The notes: generated by a model from the sequence alone, not told the origin. Counted from the stretch's first letter, positions 33,273-42,709 are shown. The stretch is DNA of 64,000 nt from Streptomyces lincolnensis (GCF_021173675.1 NZ_JAIHON010000014.1:1-64000); one strand, 5' to 3'. A program made the numbers and translations.

Positions 33273-33650
33273 TCAGGTGGTGGTCGGCCACGAGCGCAGC
33301 AGGGTCGCGATGGTCGAGGTCGTGCAGGCAGGGTCGCGGAGCAGGTCGCGCAGGGCGATCGCGTCGTCGCGGGTGGGTTTGAGAGGGATGCCGGAGGCCT
33401 CCAGGTACATGACGCCGGTGGCGGCGGCCACGGCCATGTTGGAGCGTTCCAGCCACCGGCAGCGACCGAGGACGTGGACGAGGGCGGCGGCTCGGGCGTA
33501 GGGGCCGTCGTAGACGGGCTGGTCGAGGAGTTCCGCCGTGTGGGCGGCGACGGCGGCGACCGGGATGCCGTAGTCGTCGGGGGCGGGGTCGCGGGCGCCG
33601 GCGATCTCGGCCACCTGCAGGATCCAGGGAACGTCGATGTGCAGGTCCAT
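33273..33650 (-). CDS. Doc/Fic-like toxin
   Basis: A 125-residue protein with LVHVLGRCRWLERSNMAVAA in place of the canonical HPFxDGN Fic motif, as in the actinobacterial Doc-like toxin family. It directly overlaps the antitoxin gene (TAATG). Expected to modify translation or another target unless neutralised. Confidence 0.8.
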   Translation of the reverse strand: MDLHIDVPWILQVAEIAGARDPAPDDYGIPVAAVAAHTAELLDQPVYDGPYARAAALVHVLGRCRWLERSNMAVAAATGVMYLEASGIPLKPTRDDAIALRDLLRDPACTTSTIATLLRSWPTTT

Positions 33651-33898
33651 TACGCGGCGTGGGCGCCCGGGGTGGCCTCCCGGCCCGCGTCGTCGCTCTC
33701 GGCCTCGTCGAAGAGTGCCTGGTGTTCGTCGAGGAAGCGGCGCGCGGCGTCCAGCCCCCGGGCGCGCAGGCCGTCCACGTCCTCCCTGACCAGGTGCGCG
33801 ATGTAGTCGCCGACGCTCAGGCCGCGGTCCTTGGCCCGGGCCTTGGCGAGTTCGGCCACTTCGTCGTCGACGCGGGCGCCGAGTTGGGTCTTTGCCAT
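33650..33898 (-). CDS. Ribbon-helix-helix antitoxin
   Basis: An 82-residue protein: MAKTQLGARVDDEVAELAKA is a ribbon-helix-helix DNA-binding start, with an acidic C-terminus (DEAESDDAG) to bind the toxin. Antitoxin-first order and the 1-base overlap with the toxin are typical for type II systems. Confidence 0.82.
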   Translation of the reverse strand: MAKTQLGARVDDEVAELAKARAKDRGLSVGDYIAHLVREDVDGLRARGLDAARRFLDEHQALFDEAESDDAGREATPGAHAA

Positions 33899-33906
33899 GC
33901 CCGTAT

Positions 33907-33922
33907 GGTAACAGGTGTTACC
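33907..33922. promoter_or_regulatory. Operator of the toxin-antitoxin operon
   Basis: GGTAACAGGTGTTACC has perfect 7-bp arms with a 2-bp centre and lies 9 bp before the antitoxin ATG. It is well placed for autorepression by the RHH antitoxin. Confidence 0.65.
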
Positions 33923-33953
33923 GCCCGGGACCGCAGGACGGCGAGGTGCACGG

Positions 33954-34982
33954 TCATCCCATGGCGTCGACTTCCAGGATCGCGGCGGCGAACGCTTCGG
34001 GCTGCTCCTGGGGGAGGTTGTGGCCGGCGTTCGGGACGACGTGGTGGCTCCAGGGGCCGGAGAAGTGCGGGGCGTAGCCACTGCCGTCGGTCGGCGGGAT
34101 GACGCCGTCGGCCTGGCCGTCCAGGGTGACGGCGGGGACGGTGATCTTCGGCTGGTCGAGGAGCCTTCGTTCCAGTCCGGCGTACCGGGGGTCGCCGGGG
34201 GCTGCGGCCAGGCGGTGCCGGTAGCTGTGGATCACCACGTCGACGTAGTCCGGGTTGGTCCACAGCCTCGCCGCCTGGGCGAACTCGGCTTCCGTGAACC
34301 GCCATTCGGGAGAGTTGCGGTGCCAGACGACGCGGGCCAGGTTCTCCCGGTTGCGCTGGAGTCCCTTGCGGCCGCGTTCGGTGAGGAAGTAGAAGAAGTA
34401 CCAGGTGCCCTCCTCGATCGCGGGCCGCAGCGGCTCCTGGGCGACGGCGAGGTTCTGGATGAGGTAGCCGTTCACGCAGACCACGCCCGTGCAGCGCTCC
34501 GGCCACAGCGCGGCGGCCACGTCGCCGGCCCGCCCGCCCCAGTCGTATCCGGCGAAGAGCGCCCGCGGGATGCGCAGTGCGTCCATGAAGGCGATCAGGT
34601 CCGCGCCGAGTGCCGCCTGCTGACCGGAACGGAACGTGTTCGCGCGCAGGAACCGGGTTTCTCCATGGCCGCGCAGGTAGGGGATGTAGCAGCGGTATCC
34701 GCGCCGGGCGAGCGCGGGCGCCACCTCCGCGTAGGAGCCGACAGGGCTGAAGGGCCAGCCGTGCAGGAGGATCACGGGGGTGCCGTGGGACGGGCCCACG
34801 TCGTGGTAGGCGATGTCGAGGACGTCGGTGCGGGTATGACGTACGGGGCCCAGGTCAGGAGCGATCCGTCCGGTCGGCGCCCCGTTCGTGTGTGCCGACG
34901 CCCGCCCCACTCCGGTGACGCCGGCAGCTCCGGTCGCCGCGGCCGCCGTCATGGCCTGGGTCAGTCTCCGCCTGCTGATCAT
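33954..34982 (-). CDS. TAT-exported alpha/beta hydrolase (epoxide-hydrolase-like)
   Basis: A 342-residue protein. The N-terminus MISRRRLTQAMTAAAATG is a twin-arginine signal. HGWPFSPVGSY gives the oxyanion region, the nucleophile Asp lies in FAGYDWGGRAGDV, acid Asp in DGQADGVIPP and His in NAGHNLPQEQP. The family is epoxide hydrolase/haloalkane dehalogenase-like, acting outside the membrane. It is a paralogue of the gene truncated at 37883. Confidence 0.88.
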   Translation of the reverse strand: MISRRRLTQAMTAAAATGAAGVTGVGRASAHTNGAPTGRIAPDLGPVRHTRTDVLDIAYHDVGPSHGTPVILLHGWPFSPVGSYAEVAPALARRGYRCYIPYLRGHGETRFLRANTFRSGQQAALGADLIAFMDALRIPRALFAGYDWGGRAGDVAAALWPERCTGVVCVNGYLIQNLAVAQEPLRPAIEEGTWYFFYFLTERGRKGLQRNRENLARVVWHRNSPEWRFTEAEFAQAARLWTNPDYVDVVIHSYRHRLAAAPGDPRYAGLERRLLDQPKITVPAVTLDGQADGVIPPTDGSGYAPHFSGPWSHHVVPNAGHNLPQEQPEAFAAAILEVDAMG

Positions 34983-35232
34983 GTCACTTCCTCGTGTTCG
35001 ATCCGGAGCGTTCGGAGCAGCTCGCACACACACCTGCATCCATCACCGCTCTAACAGGTGACTAGAATTGTCGTGTCAGGTGTGTCTGTCAAGGATCGGC
35101 GGCGCGGTGCGGTCCTGTGGGTTGCTTCGGTGCATACGTGTGTGTCGAGCGCAGGCTCTCTCAATCGGTGACGCATGGGTTCCATGGCAGTCAAACGACG
35201 GTCGTCCGCCGCTCGGCGGACGGATGGGTGGC

Positions 35233-35640
35233 ACGCCGGGCATGGGTGCCTACCAGAGCGCGAAGTTCGCCGTGGAGGGGTTCTCCGAGGTCCTGGCGGG
35301 CGAGGTCGATCCCATCGGGATCAGGGTCGTCATCGCCGAGCCGGGCACCTTCCGGACCGACCGGCAGGGCTCGTCGATGGAACTGCGCGCGGTGGGCGCC
35401 GACCATGCCGACTATGAGGAGACCGTCGACCTCATGAACAAGTACCGGGCGGAGAACAACGGTTCACAGCCGGGTGACCCAATCCGCGCGGCCAGGGTCC
35501 TCGTCGACATCGCCCACCACGACGACCCGCCGCGCCGGATCCTGCGGGGCGCCCAGGCCGTGGCCATAGGCTTGGAGGCGGGCGAGGCGCGCGCCGTGGA
35601 GACCAGGGCGGTGGCCGAGGTCAGAGGCGCCGCGGACTTT
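35233..35640 (+). pseudogene. C-terminal half of an SDR
   Basis: The frame enters the family at GMGAYQSAKFAVEGFSEVL (catalytic YxxxK) and continues IGIRVVIAEPGTFRTD, an SDR C-terminal half. The nucleotide-binding half is absent and no start is credible. The upstream 34983-35230 carries no recognised gene. Confidence 0.7.
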
Positions 35641-35757
35641 CCGGGGGAAGCCGACAACACGATGTTCCGAGTTCCACGGAAGTCCGCGCCGGTGGCAGGA
35701 GGTTGGGCACCTGCCACCGTCGGCGGTCGTCCGGGGGTGTGCGTGCGGTCCGCCAGG

Positions 35758-37200
35758 TCAGACGGTGATGGTCTTGTACTCGGTGTAGGTGCCGAGGCCG
35801 ACCGCGCCGTACTCGCGGCCGATGCCGCTGGCCTTGAAGCCGCCGAAGGGGCCGTCGAAGGCGATGGAGGCCCCGTTGACAGTGATGGTGCCGGTGCGGA
35901 CGCGGCGGGCGACCGCCAGGGCGTGGGCCTCGTCGGTGGACCAGACGCCGCCGGAGAGGCCGTACTCGGAGTCGTTGGCGATACGGACGGCCTCGTCCTC
36001 GTCGTCGTAGGCGATGACCACCAGGACCGGGCCGAAGATCTCCTCCTGGGCGATGCGCATGGAGTTGTCCACGTCGGCGAAGACGGTGGGGGTGACGTAG
36101 TTGCCCTTCTCCAGGCCTTCGGGGATGTGCGGGCCGCCGGTGACCAGGCGGGCACCCTCATCGATGCCGAGCTGGATGTAGTTGCGCACCCGTTCCTGCT
36201 GGTCAGGGCGGATCATCGGGCCGATGAAGGTGTCCGGGTCGTCCGGGTCGCCGACCTTCAGCGACTCCACCAGTTCCTTCAGCGCGCTCACGACCTCCTC
36301 GTAGCGGCTGCGCGGGGCCAGGATGCGGGTCTGGGCGATGCAGGACTCGCCGTTGTTGAGCAGGGAGGCGAACTTCACGCCCGCGACGGCCTTGTCGATG
36401 TCGGCGTCGGACAGGATGATCGCGGCGGACTTGCCGCCCAGCTCCAGGCTGACCCGCTTGAGCTGCTCGCCGGCGAGCGCGGCGATACGACGGCCGGCCC
36501 GGGTCGAGCCGGTGAAGGCGATCTTGTCGATCTCCTCGTGCTTCACCAGGTACTCGCTGGTCTCCCGGTCCGCGGGCAGGACGCTGATCACACCCTCGGG
36601 CAGGCCCACTTGCTCCAGCAGCTCGGCCAGGAATCCCATGCTCAGCGAGTTCTCCGGGGACACCTTGAGGACCACGGAGTTGCCGGCGAGCAGGGAGGGG
36701 ATGATCTTCGAAGTGGCCGAGGAGAAGGGCGAGTTCCACGGGATCACCGCGGCGACGACACCGACCGCCTCGCGGCGCACCACACTGCGCACCGGGGAGG
36801 CGGGGTCGGAGGGCGTCAGGGTCTCCTCCCAGGCGAACTCCTCGGCCGCCTTCAGGTAGGCGTTGGCCTGGCGGGTCAGGCCGGGTTGGCCGGCGCGGGT
36901 GAACCAGCCCGCGGAGCCGTTCTCCAGCGAGATCAGGTGCGCGATCTTCTCCGCGTGCTCCTCGCGCAGGGCGTTGAAGCGGCGCAGGACCGCGATCCGC
37001 TCCGCCGGCGGGGTCAGCCGCCACTCCCCCGTCTCGAAGGACGCCCGCGCCACGGCGACCGCACGGTCGATGTCCGCCGGCTGCGCCTGCGCGGCGCGGC
37101 CGACCACCGACCGGTCGTGCGGGGAGGCGATGTCCAGCAACTCCGTACTGCTCGGCTCGACCCAGGAACCGCCGATGAAAAGCCGGTCATAGGTGATCAT
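35758..37200 (-). CDS. NAD(P)-dependent aldehyde dehydrogenase
   Basis: A 480-residue ALDH: VIPWNSPF, FTGSTRAGRRIA, catalytic Glu in SLELGGKSAAII, nucleophile Cys in NNGESCIAQTR and FGPVLVVIAYDDEDEA. Oxidises an aldehyde to the acid; the substrate is not deducible. The ATG at 37200 follows GGAAGAG. It is divergent from the truncated hydrolase; 37201-37492 shows AT-richer promoter-like DNA without a gene. Confidence 0.93.
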   Translation of the reverse strand: MITYDRLFIGGSWVEPSSTELLDIASPHDRSVVGRAAQAQPADIDRAVAVARASFETGEWRLTPPAERIAVLRRFNALREEHAEKIAHLISLENGSAGWFTRAGQPGLTRQANAYLKAAEEFAWEETLTPSDPASPVRSVVRREAVGVVAAVIPWNSPFSSATSKIIPSLLAGNSVVLKVSPENSLSMGFLAELLEQVGLPEGVISVLPADRETSEYLVKHEEIDKIAFTGSTRAGRRIAALAGEQLKRVSLELGGKSAAIILSDADIDKAVAGVKFASLLNNGESCIAQTRILAPRSRYEEVVSALKELVESLKVGDPDDPDTFIGPMIRPDQQERVRNYIQLGIDEGARLVTGGPHIPEGLEKGNYVTPTVFADVDNSMRIAQEEIFGPVLVVIAYDDEDEAVRIANDSEYGLSGGVWSTDEAHALAVARRVRTGTITVNGASIAFDGPFGGFKASGIGREYGAVGLGTYTEYKTITV

Positions 37201-37492
37201 GCGCTTCTCTCTTCCCGTGCACTGTCGGTGCTTCCGATCAGCTCGTCTATTATCCGCCACTTCAATGTAGCACTTTGATGATTTAAGAGCACATGCGAGA
37301 TACTCTTATGAGATGAGAGCCGACGCAGGTGGCAGAGTCGAGGTCGACACCTATCTGCACGGCCTCGGTCGAATGGCTCGCCCGCGGCTCACCGTCATAT
37401 GACTGCTGTATCCGGGTTCGTTGCGGACGAGAGTATGTGCCGCCGGCCCCGCTCCCGCACCGGTCACCGAAACACATGACGGAAGGTCTCAC

Positions 37493-37883
37493 ATGTTCAA
37501 CAGGCGTACTTTCGGCAAGGCCGTCGGTCTGGGCACCGGTGCGGCCGCGGTCTCGCCGGCCGGCCTGCCGGCCGGCGAGACCGCGGCGACCGCCTCGTCC
37601 ACACCGGGCGCCTCGTCCACACAGCGCGGCCCGTCCGCTCCCACCGTGCCCGCCGTCACCCCCGGCACCCACACCGGCTTCGCCACGGTCAAGCAGGTCA
37701 GGGCCGGCCTGCTGAATGTCGGGTACGCCGAACTCGGCCCCGCCCACGGCCCGGTCGTGATCTGCCTACATGGCTGGCCGTACGACATCCACAGCTACGT
37801 CGACGTCGCCCCGCTCCTCGCCGACCAGGGCTACCGCGTCCTCGTCCCCTATCTGCGCGGCCACGGCAGCACCCGCTTCCAGT
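37493..37883 (+). CDS. TAT-exported alpha/beta hydrolase, truncated by a poly-G run
   Basis: MFNRRTFGKAVGLGTGAAAV is a twin-arginine signal. HGWPYDIHSYVDVAPLLADQ and PYLRGHGSTRF follow, matching the first 125 residues or so of the paralogue at 33954-34982. Coding breaks exactly where 83 consecutive G residues begin. The missing two thirds are probably an assembly loss rather than a biological truncation. Confidence 0.75.
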
Positions 37884-38010
<127 letters not shown>

Positions 38011-38169
38011 TCGGGGGGTGTCCGTCCTCGGTCCGGCGGAACTGTGGCTTTTAGCTGTGCTGCGTGTCGGACGCCGGCCGCTGCGGGCGGACACCCCCCG
38101 CCCCGTCCCCTCACCGCCGTGGGCGGCCACGACGCCCACGGCTGGGGTGCCTCATGTCGCCGGGCGACC

Positions 38170-38262
38170 GCAGCTTGCTCAGGGGCGCGGGGCTGTATCG
38201 ATGTGCGGCTCCGCCGCGTGGGCGCGACCAGCCCCCACCCACCCGCAGCCGCTCTACGACCC
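38170..38262. repeat. Common Streptomyces intergenic repeat
   Basis: The stretch containing GGGGCGCGGGGCTGT, TGCGGCTCCGCCGCG and GCGCGACCAGCCCCCAC resembles a short repeat that recurs between genes in many Streptomyces genomes. Here it sits before the DUF3151 gene. Recognised from general knowledge; only one copy is seen in the window. Confidence 0.6.
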
Positions 38263-38313
38263 CCGGCCCCCACGCATGGCGCCCCCGCCGTCGGGATGGA
38301 GGAGACTTGGGGC

Positions 38314-38727
38314 ATGTCCATTCACGAGAACCTTCTCGGGGGCCCGCCCCCGACCCACCTGCCCGACGATCCGGAGCCGCGGGAGCTGCTGGCGAACGGC
38401 ACCTCGCCGGCGGACGTGGCGGCGAAGTACCCGACGTCCTCGCTGGCCTGGGCCCGCCTGGCCGACGAGGCGTTCGAGCGGGGCAGTGTGGTGGAGTCGT
38501 ACGCCTATGCCCGTACGGGATACCACCGCGGCCTGGACGCTCTGCGTAGGAGCGGCTGGAAGGGGCACGGCCCGGTGCCCTGGGAGCACGAGCCGAACCG
38601 CGGCTTCCTGCGGGCCCTGCACGGGCTGGCGCGGGCCGCGCAGTCGATCGGGGAGCAGGAGGAGTACGAGCGCTGCTCGCAGTTCCTGAAGGATTCGTCG
38701 CCGACGGCGGCCCAGACGCTGGGCTGA
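38314..38727 (+). CDS. DUF3151 family protein
   Basis: A 137-residue conserved actinobacterial protein: LGGPPPTHLPDDPEPRELL, then SLAWARLADEAFERG and ESYAYARTGYHRGLDALRR. Function unknown; a helical TPR-like fold is suggested by the pattern. It is followed by a terminator, so it is a separate unit from the kynurenine genes. Confidence 0.9.
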   Translation: MSIHENLLGGPPPTHLPDDPEPRELLANGTSPADVAAKYPTSSLAWARLADEAFERGSVVESYAYARTGYHRGLDALRRSGWKGHGPVPWEHEPNRGFLRALHGLARAAQSIGEQEEYERCSQFLKDSSPTAAQTLG

Positions 38728-38752
38728 TCGCGTTTCTCCGGTTCCTCGGTGT

Positions 38753-38778
38753 GGCCCGTCTGTGTGATCAGGCGGGCC
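38753..38778 (+). terminator. Intrinsic terminator after DUF3151
   Basis: A 10-bp stem GGCCCGTCTG/CAGGCGGGCC (one G-T pair), 6-base loop, followed by TTGCCTTTT. Confidence 0.75.
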
Positions 38779-38886
38779 TTGCCTTTTCGGCGGACCATCG
38801 AAGAAGATGCCCGGCGGGGACCGGGGCCCCCGTGTCGGTAACGGCAGGGGCGGACCGCTACCCGGAGTACACATCAGGAGACAGCG

Positions 38887-39729
38887 ATGTCGTCCCATGA
38901 GGCTCACGAAGCGCACGAGCCGGAGACCCCGCATCTCGACTTCCAAGGCACGACGCCGTACGAGGACTACGTCAAGGCGGACGTGCTCACCCACCTCCAG
39001 CACACCCTCTCCGACGACCCCGGAGAGATGGTCTTCCTGGTCACCACCCAGGTGATGGAGCTGTGGTTCACCGTCATCGTCCACGAGTGGGAGACCGCGG
39101 CGCGGGCGCTGCGGGAGGACGACGTGCCGGTCGCGGTCGCCGCCCTGAAGCGGTCCGTGCGGGAGCTGGAGGCGCTCAACGCCTCCTGGAAGCCGCTCGG
39201 GCAGCTCACCCCGGCCCAGTTCAACTCGTACCGGAGTGCGCTCGGGGAAGGCTCGGGTTTTCAGTCGGCGATGTACCGCCGCATGGAGTTCCTGCTCGGC
39301 GACAAGTCCGCGTCCATGCTGGTCCCGCACCGGGGCGCGCCCCGCGTCCACGCCGAGCTGGAGAAGGCGCTGCACGAGCCGAGCCTGTACGACGAGGTGC
39401 TGCGGCTGCTGGCCCGGCGCGGACACGCGATCCCGGACGCCGTGGTGGGGCGTGACGTCTCGCGGCGCTACGAGCCCTCCGAGGAGGTGGAGGCCGTCTG
39501 GACGGCTCTCTACTCCGGTGACGAGAGCGACGAACTCGCCCGGCTCGGCGAGGCGTTGACCGACGTGGCCGAGCTGGTGTGGCGCTGGCGCAACGACCAC
39601 CTGGTCGCCACCCGTCGGGCCATGGGCGCCAAGGCCGGCACGGGCGGCTCCGCCGGGGTGGCCTGGCTGGAGAAGCGGGCCGGCAAGAACGTCTTCCCCG
39701 AGCTGTGGACGGCGCGGTCCCATGTCTGA
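38887..39729 (+). CDS. kynA: Tryptophan 2,3-dioxygenase
   Basis: A 280-residue haem dioxygenase that opens the indole ring to N-formylkynurenine. The family start LDFQGTTPYEDYVK, FLVTTQVMELWFTVIVHEWE, and SYRSALGEGSGFQSAMYRRM are clear. It overlaps kynureninase by 8 bp, forming a tryptophan-degradation operon. Confidence 0.95.
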   Translation: MSSHEAHEAHEPETPHLDFQGTTPYEDYVKADVLTHLQHTLSDDPGEMVFLVTTQVMELWFTVIVHEWETAARALREDDVPVAVAALKRSVRELEALNASWKPLGQLTPAQFNSYRSALGEGSGFQSAMYRRMEFLLGDKSASMLVPHRGAPRVHAELEKALHEPSLYDEVLRLLARRGHAIPDAVVGRDVSRRYEPSEEVEAVWTALYSGDESDELARLGEALTDVAELVWRWRNDHLVATRRAMGAKAGTGGSAGVAWLEKRAGKNVFPELWTARSHV

Positions 39730-40936
39730 ACTTGCTTTCAAAGCGGGGGAGTTGGATGCGGGGGACGGGCTAGCGGGCGTGCGTTCGCGGTTCGTCCTCG
39801 ATGACGTCGTGTACCTGGACGGGAACTCGCTGGGCGCGCTGCCGGCTTCCGTCCCGGGGCGCGTCGACGATGTCGTACGGCGGCAGTGGGGTGAGCTGAG
39901 GATCCGGTCCTGGGAGGAGAGTGGGTGGTGGACCGCGCCCGAGCGGATCGGTGACCGGATCGCTCCGCTGGTGGGGGCCGGGGTCGGGCAGGTCGTGGTC
40001 GGGGACTCGACGAGTGTCAATGTCTTCAAGGCGCTTGTGGGGGCTGTGCGGTTGGCCCGGCTGGGTTCCGGTTCCGGTTCTGGTTCTGGTTCTGTGCGGG
40101 ACGAGCTTGTAGTTGATGCCACTACCTTTCCCACGGACGGTTACATCGCCGAGTCCGCCGCCCGGCTGACCGGCTGCACGCTGCGGCCGGTCACTCCGGA
40201 GCGGGTGCCGGAGGTGCTGGGCGCGCGGACCGCCGCCGTGCTGCTGAACCACGTCGACTACCGCTCCGGGCGGCTGCACGACCTGCCCGCGCTGACGGAC
40301 GCCGTGCACGCGGCGGGCGCGGTCGTGGTCTGGGACCTGTGCCACAGTGCGGGCGCCCTGCCGGTCGGGCTCGACGCGCACGGCGTCGATCTGGCCGTCG
40401 GCTGCACCTACAAGTACCTCAACGGCGGGCCGGGGTCACCGGCCTACCTGTATGTGCGGCGCGAGCTGCAGGACCGGTTCGACTCCCCGTTGCCCGGGTG
40501 GAACTCGCATGCCGAGCCCTTCGGCATGCGGCCCGACTACGAACCCGCGGCGGGCGCGCTCCGGGGGCGGGTCGGTACGCCCGACATCCTCTCCATGCTG
40601 GCCCTGGAGGCGGCCCTCGACGTGTGGGACGGGGTGTCGATCGAGTCCGTACGGGCCAAGTCCCTCGCCCTGACGGATTTCTTCGTGGAGTGCGTGGCGG
40701 CCCATGTGCCCGAGGGGCGCGTGGAGTTGGTGACCCCGGTGGCCCACCGGGAGCGCGGCAGCCAGATCGCGCTGCGCTGCGACGACGCCGGGGATGTCAT
40801 GAAGAAGCTGATCGAGCGCGGTGTGGTGGGCGATTTCCGGCACCCGGACGTCCTGCGCTTCGGCTTCACGCCGTTGTACGTCGGGTTCGGCGATGTGGAG
40901 CGGGCGGCGCGGGTGTTGGGGGAGGTGCTGAGGTAG
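39722..40936 (+). CDS. kynU: Kynureninase
   Basis: A 404-residue PLP enzyme cleaving kynurenine to anthranilate and alanine: VYLDGNSLGALP, WDLCHSAGALP, PLP-Lys in GCTYKYLNGGPGSPA, GTPDILSMLALEAALD. A Gly-Ser tract (GSGSGSGSGS, encoded by repeated GGTTCT-like hexamers near 40066-40095) is inserted at about residue 115, in a surface region. Confidence 0.95.
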   Translation: MSELAFKAGELDAGDGLAGVRSRFVLDDVVYLDGNSLGALPASVPGRVDDVVRRQWGELRIRSWEESGWWTAPERIGDRIAPLVGAGVGQVVVGDSTSVNVFKALVGAVRLARLGSGSGSGSGSVRDELVVDATTFPTDGYIAESAARLTGCTLRPVTPERVPEVLGARTAAVLLNHVDYRSGRLHDLPALTDAVHAAGAVVVWDLCHSAGALPVGLDAHGVDLAVGCTYKYLNGGPGSPAYLYVRRELQDRFDSPLPGWNSHAEPFGMRPDYEPAAGALRGRVGTPDILSMLALEAALDVWDGVSIESVRAKSLALTDFFVECVAAHVPEGRVELVTPVAHRERGSQIALRCDDAGDVMKKLIERGVVGDFRHPDVLRFGFTPLYVGFGDVERAARVLGEVLR

Positions 40937-40962
40937 GTGCTGGGGGAGGGGCCGGCTGAGCG

Positions 40963-41571
40963 CTAGCGGACGCGGACGTAGACCCCCGCTGTCGCGGCGG
41001 CGAAGGCGGCGCGGGCCGCCCGGTCCGCTGCGGCGGGGGTCGGGGGCGTGCCGGTGGTGAGCAGGGCGTGGTACAGGGGCGCCGAGACCGCCCGCACTAC
41101 CTCCTGCGGGTCCGTTCCGAGGGGTAACTCCCCTCGTTTTACGCCTTGTTGCACACAGGGTGCCCACTCGGCGTCCCGGATGTCGTGGCAGCGCCGCAGG
41201 GCCTCGGCGGTGCGCTCGTCGCAGGCCGCCGCCGCGATGACCGCGCGGAGCAGCGCGCTCCGGCGGGGGTCGGCGAGAGTGCGTCGTACCAGGTGGGCGT
41301 GGGCCGTCAGGTCGCCGAGGACGGAGCCCGTCTCCTCGTACGGCGGGGACTGCTCCGCCATGTCCACGAGCAGGTCGGCGACCAGGGCGGTCACCGTCCC
41401 CCAGCGCCGGTACACGGTCGTCTTGCCGACCTCCGCCCGGCGGGCCACGTCCGCCAGGTCGAGATGCGCGAAGCCCCGCTCCGCGAGGACGTCTCCCGCC
41501 GCCCGCAGCACGGCCGCGCGGACACGGGCCGTACGCCCTCCGGGACGCACGGTGCCGGGTTCTGCGGACAT
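40963..41571 (-). CDS. TetR-family regulator
   Basis: A 202-residue repressor with helix-turn-helix LDLADVARRAEVGKTTVYRR and a variable C-terminus. AAGGAGG precedes the ATG at 41571. It is divergent from the kynurenine formamidase-like gene and converges on kynU, so it may regulate this pathway. The ligand is unknown. Confidence 0.9.
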   Translation of the reverse strand: MSAEPGTVRPGGRTARVRAAVLRAAGDVLAERGFAHLDLADVARRAEVGKTTVYRRWGTVTALVADLLVDMAEQSPPYEETGSVLGDLTAHAHLVRRTLADPRRSALLRAVIAAAACDERTAEALRRCHDIRDAEWAPCVQQGVKRGELPLGTDPQEVVRAVSAPLYHALLTTGTPPTPAAADRAARAAFAAATAGVYVRVR

Positions 41572-41773
41572 ATCGGCCTCCTTGGGGCTGTCGGGTCGGG
41601 CGGCGGCCAGCGTAACGAAACTGAAGAACCGTTTACTCCTCACCGAGCGTGACATCCCCGTGTCCGTGCACGTCATGGGCCTGGTACCGTCCCCGCCAGC
41701 GGCCGAAATCCTCCGGGGGACCCTTCCCGGCCTGCCAAATCCGTTTCGACGCTGAGAGGTTGAGAGGTTGGAC

Positions 41774-42709
41774 ATGCCGGACGACGCCGTAGTGCGCGAG
41801 GCCGTATCCGCCCGTGCCGCCGCCGAAGAGGAGTCGGCCTTCTCGCATCCCGCGGTCGACCCCGACGCCAGCGTGGCGTACGGCGATCATCCCGATCAGG
41901 TGATCGACTTCTACGCCCCGCACGGCGAGGCCGGGCCGGGCGGTCTCGCTCCGCTGGTCGTCGTCCTGCACGGGGGTGCGTGGCGGGCGCCGTACGACCG
42001 GGGGTATGTGTCGCCGTTCGCGGGGTGGCTGGCGCGGCGGGGGTTCGCGGTGGCGAGTGTGGAGTATCGGCGGGGTGGGGACGGGGTCGGCGGCGGGGGT
42101 GCTGGTGCCGTCGGTGGTGATTCGGCGGATACGGGTGCGAGTCCGGTGGCCGGGCGGTGGCCGGAGACCTTCGACGACGTGGCCGCCGCGCTGGACGCGC
42201 TGCCCGCGCTCGTGCGTGAGGCCGTTCCGCAGGCCGACCCCCGCCGCATGGTCGTCACCGGGCACTCGGCCGGCGGGCATCTCGCCCTGTGGGCCGCCGC
42301 CCGGCATCTGCTGCCCGCCGACGCCCCCTGGTACCTCGACCGTCCGGCCCCGCTGCGCGGCGTGGTCGCGCTCGCCCCGATCGCCGACTTCGCGGTCGCC
42401 GAGAAACTCGACGTGTGCGGGGGTGCCAGTCGCCAACTCCTGGGCGGGGACGACCACTTCGCCGAGCGTCGGCCGTACGCCGATCCGGTCCTGCTGCTCC
42501 CCACCGGTATCGCCACGACCCTCGTCCAGGGCCGTTCCGACCTGGTCGTCCCGCAGGCGGTCGCCGAGTCGTACGCGGACGCGGCGGCCAAGGCGGGCGA
42601 GGTCGTGGGGCTGACCCTGCTGGAGGACGTCGGCCACTTCCCGCTGATCGATCCGGCGGCGGACGCGTGTGCGGTGGTGGCGGAGGAGATCGCCCAACTG
42701 GCGTGGTGA
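41774..42709 (+). CDS. Alpha/beta hydrolase, probable kynurenine formamidase
   Basis: A 311-residue protein with oxyanion motif VVLHGGAWRAPYDRG, nucleophile Ser in VVTGHSAGGHLALWAA and catalytic His in LEDVGHFPLID, the BNA7/arylformamidase-like alpha/beta-hydrolase pattern. Next to kynA and kynU it would supply the missing step, N-formylkynurenine to kynurenine. A Gly-rich insertion lies at about residues 102-115. Function from context. Confidence 0.8.
   Translation: MPDDAVVREAVSARAAAEEESAFSHPAVDPDASVAYGDHPDQVIDFYAPHGEAGPGGLAPLVVVLHGGAWRAPYDRGYVSPFAGWLARRGFAVASVEYRRGGDGVGGGGAGAVGGDSADTGASPVAGRWPETFDDVAAALDALPALVREAVPQADPRRMVVTGHSAGGHLALWAAARHLLPADAPWYLDRPAPLRGVVALAPIADFAVAEKLDVCGGASRQLLGGDDHFAERRPYADPVLLLPTGIATTLVQGRSDLVVPQAVAESYADAAAKAGEVVGLTLLEDVGHFPLIDPAADACAVVAEEIAQLAW

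Noticed and set aside
35068..37278. A 736-codon rightward open frame
   Set aside because: Its second half is antisense to the well-supported aldehyde dehydrogenase and has only low-complexity composition; only the SDR-like part at 35233-35640 is meaningful.
37261..37330. Possible operator in the AT-richer DNA between the aldehyde dehydrogenase and truncated hydrolase
   Set aside because: Partial symmetry around ACTCTTATGAGAT is imperfect and not convincing by eye.
41600..41650. Possible TetR operator upstream of the TetR gene
   Set aside because: The half-sites TAACG and CGTTTA do not form a clean palindrome; too weak to list.
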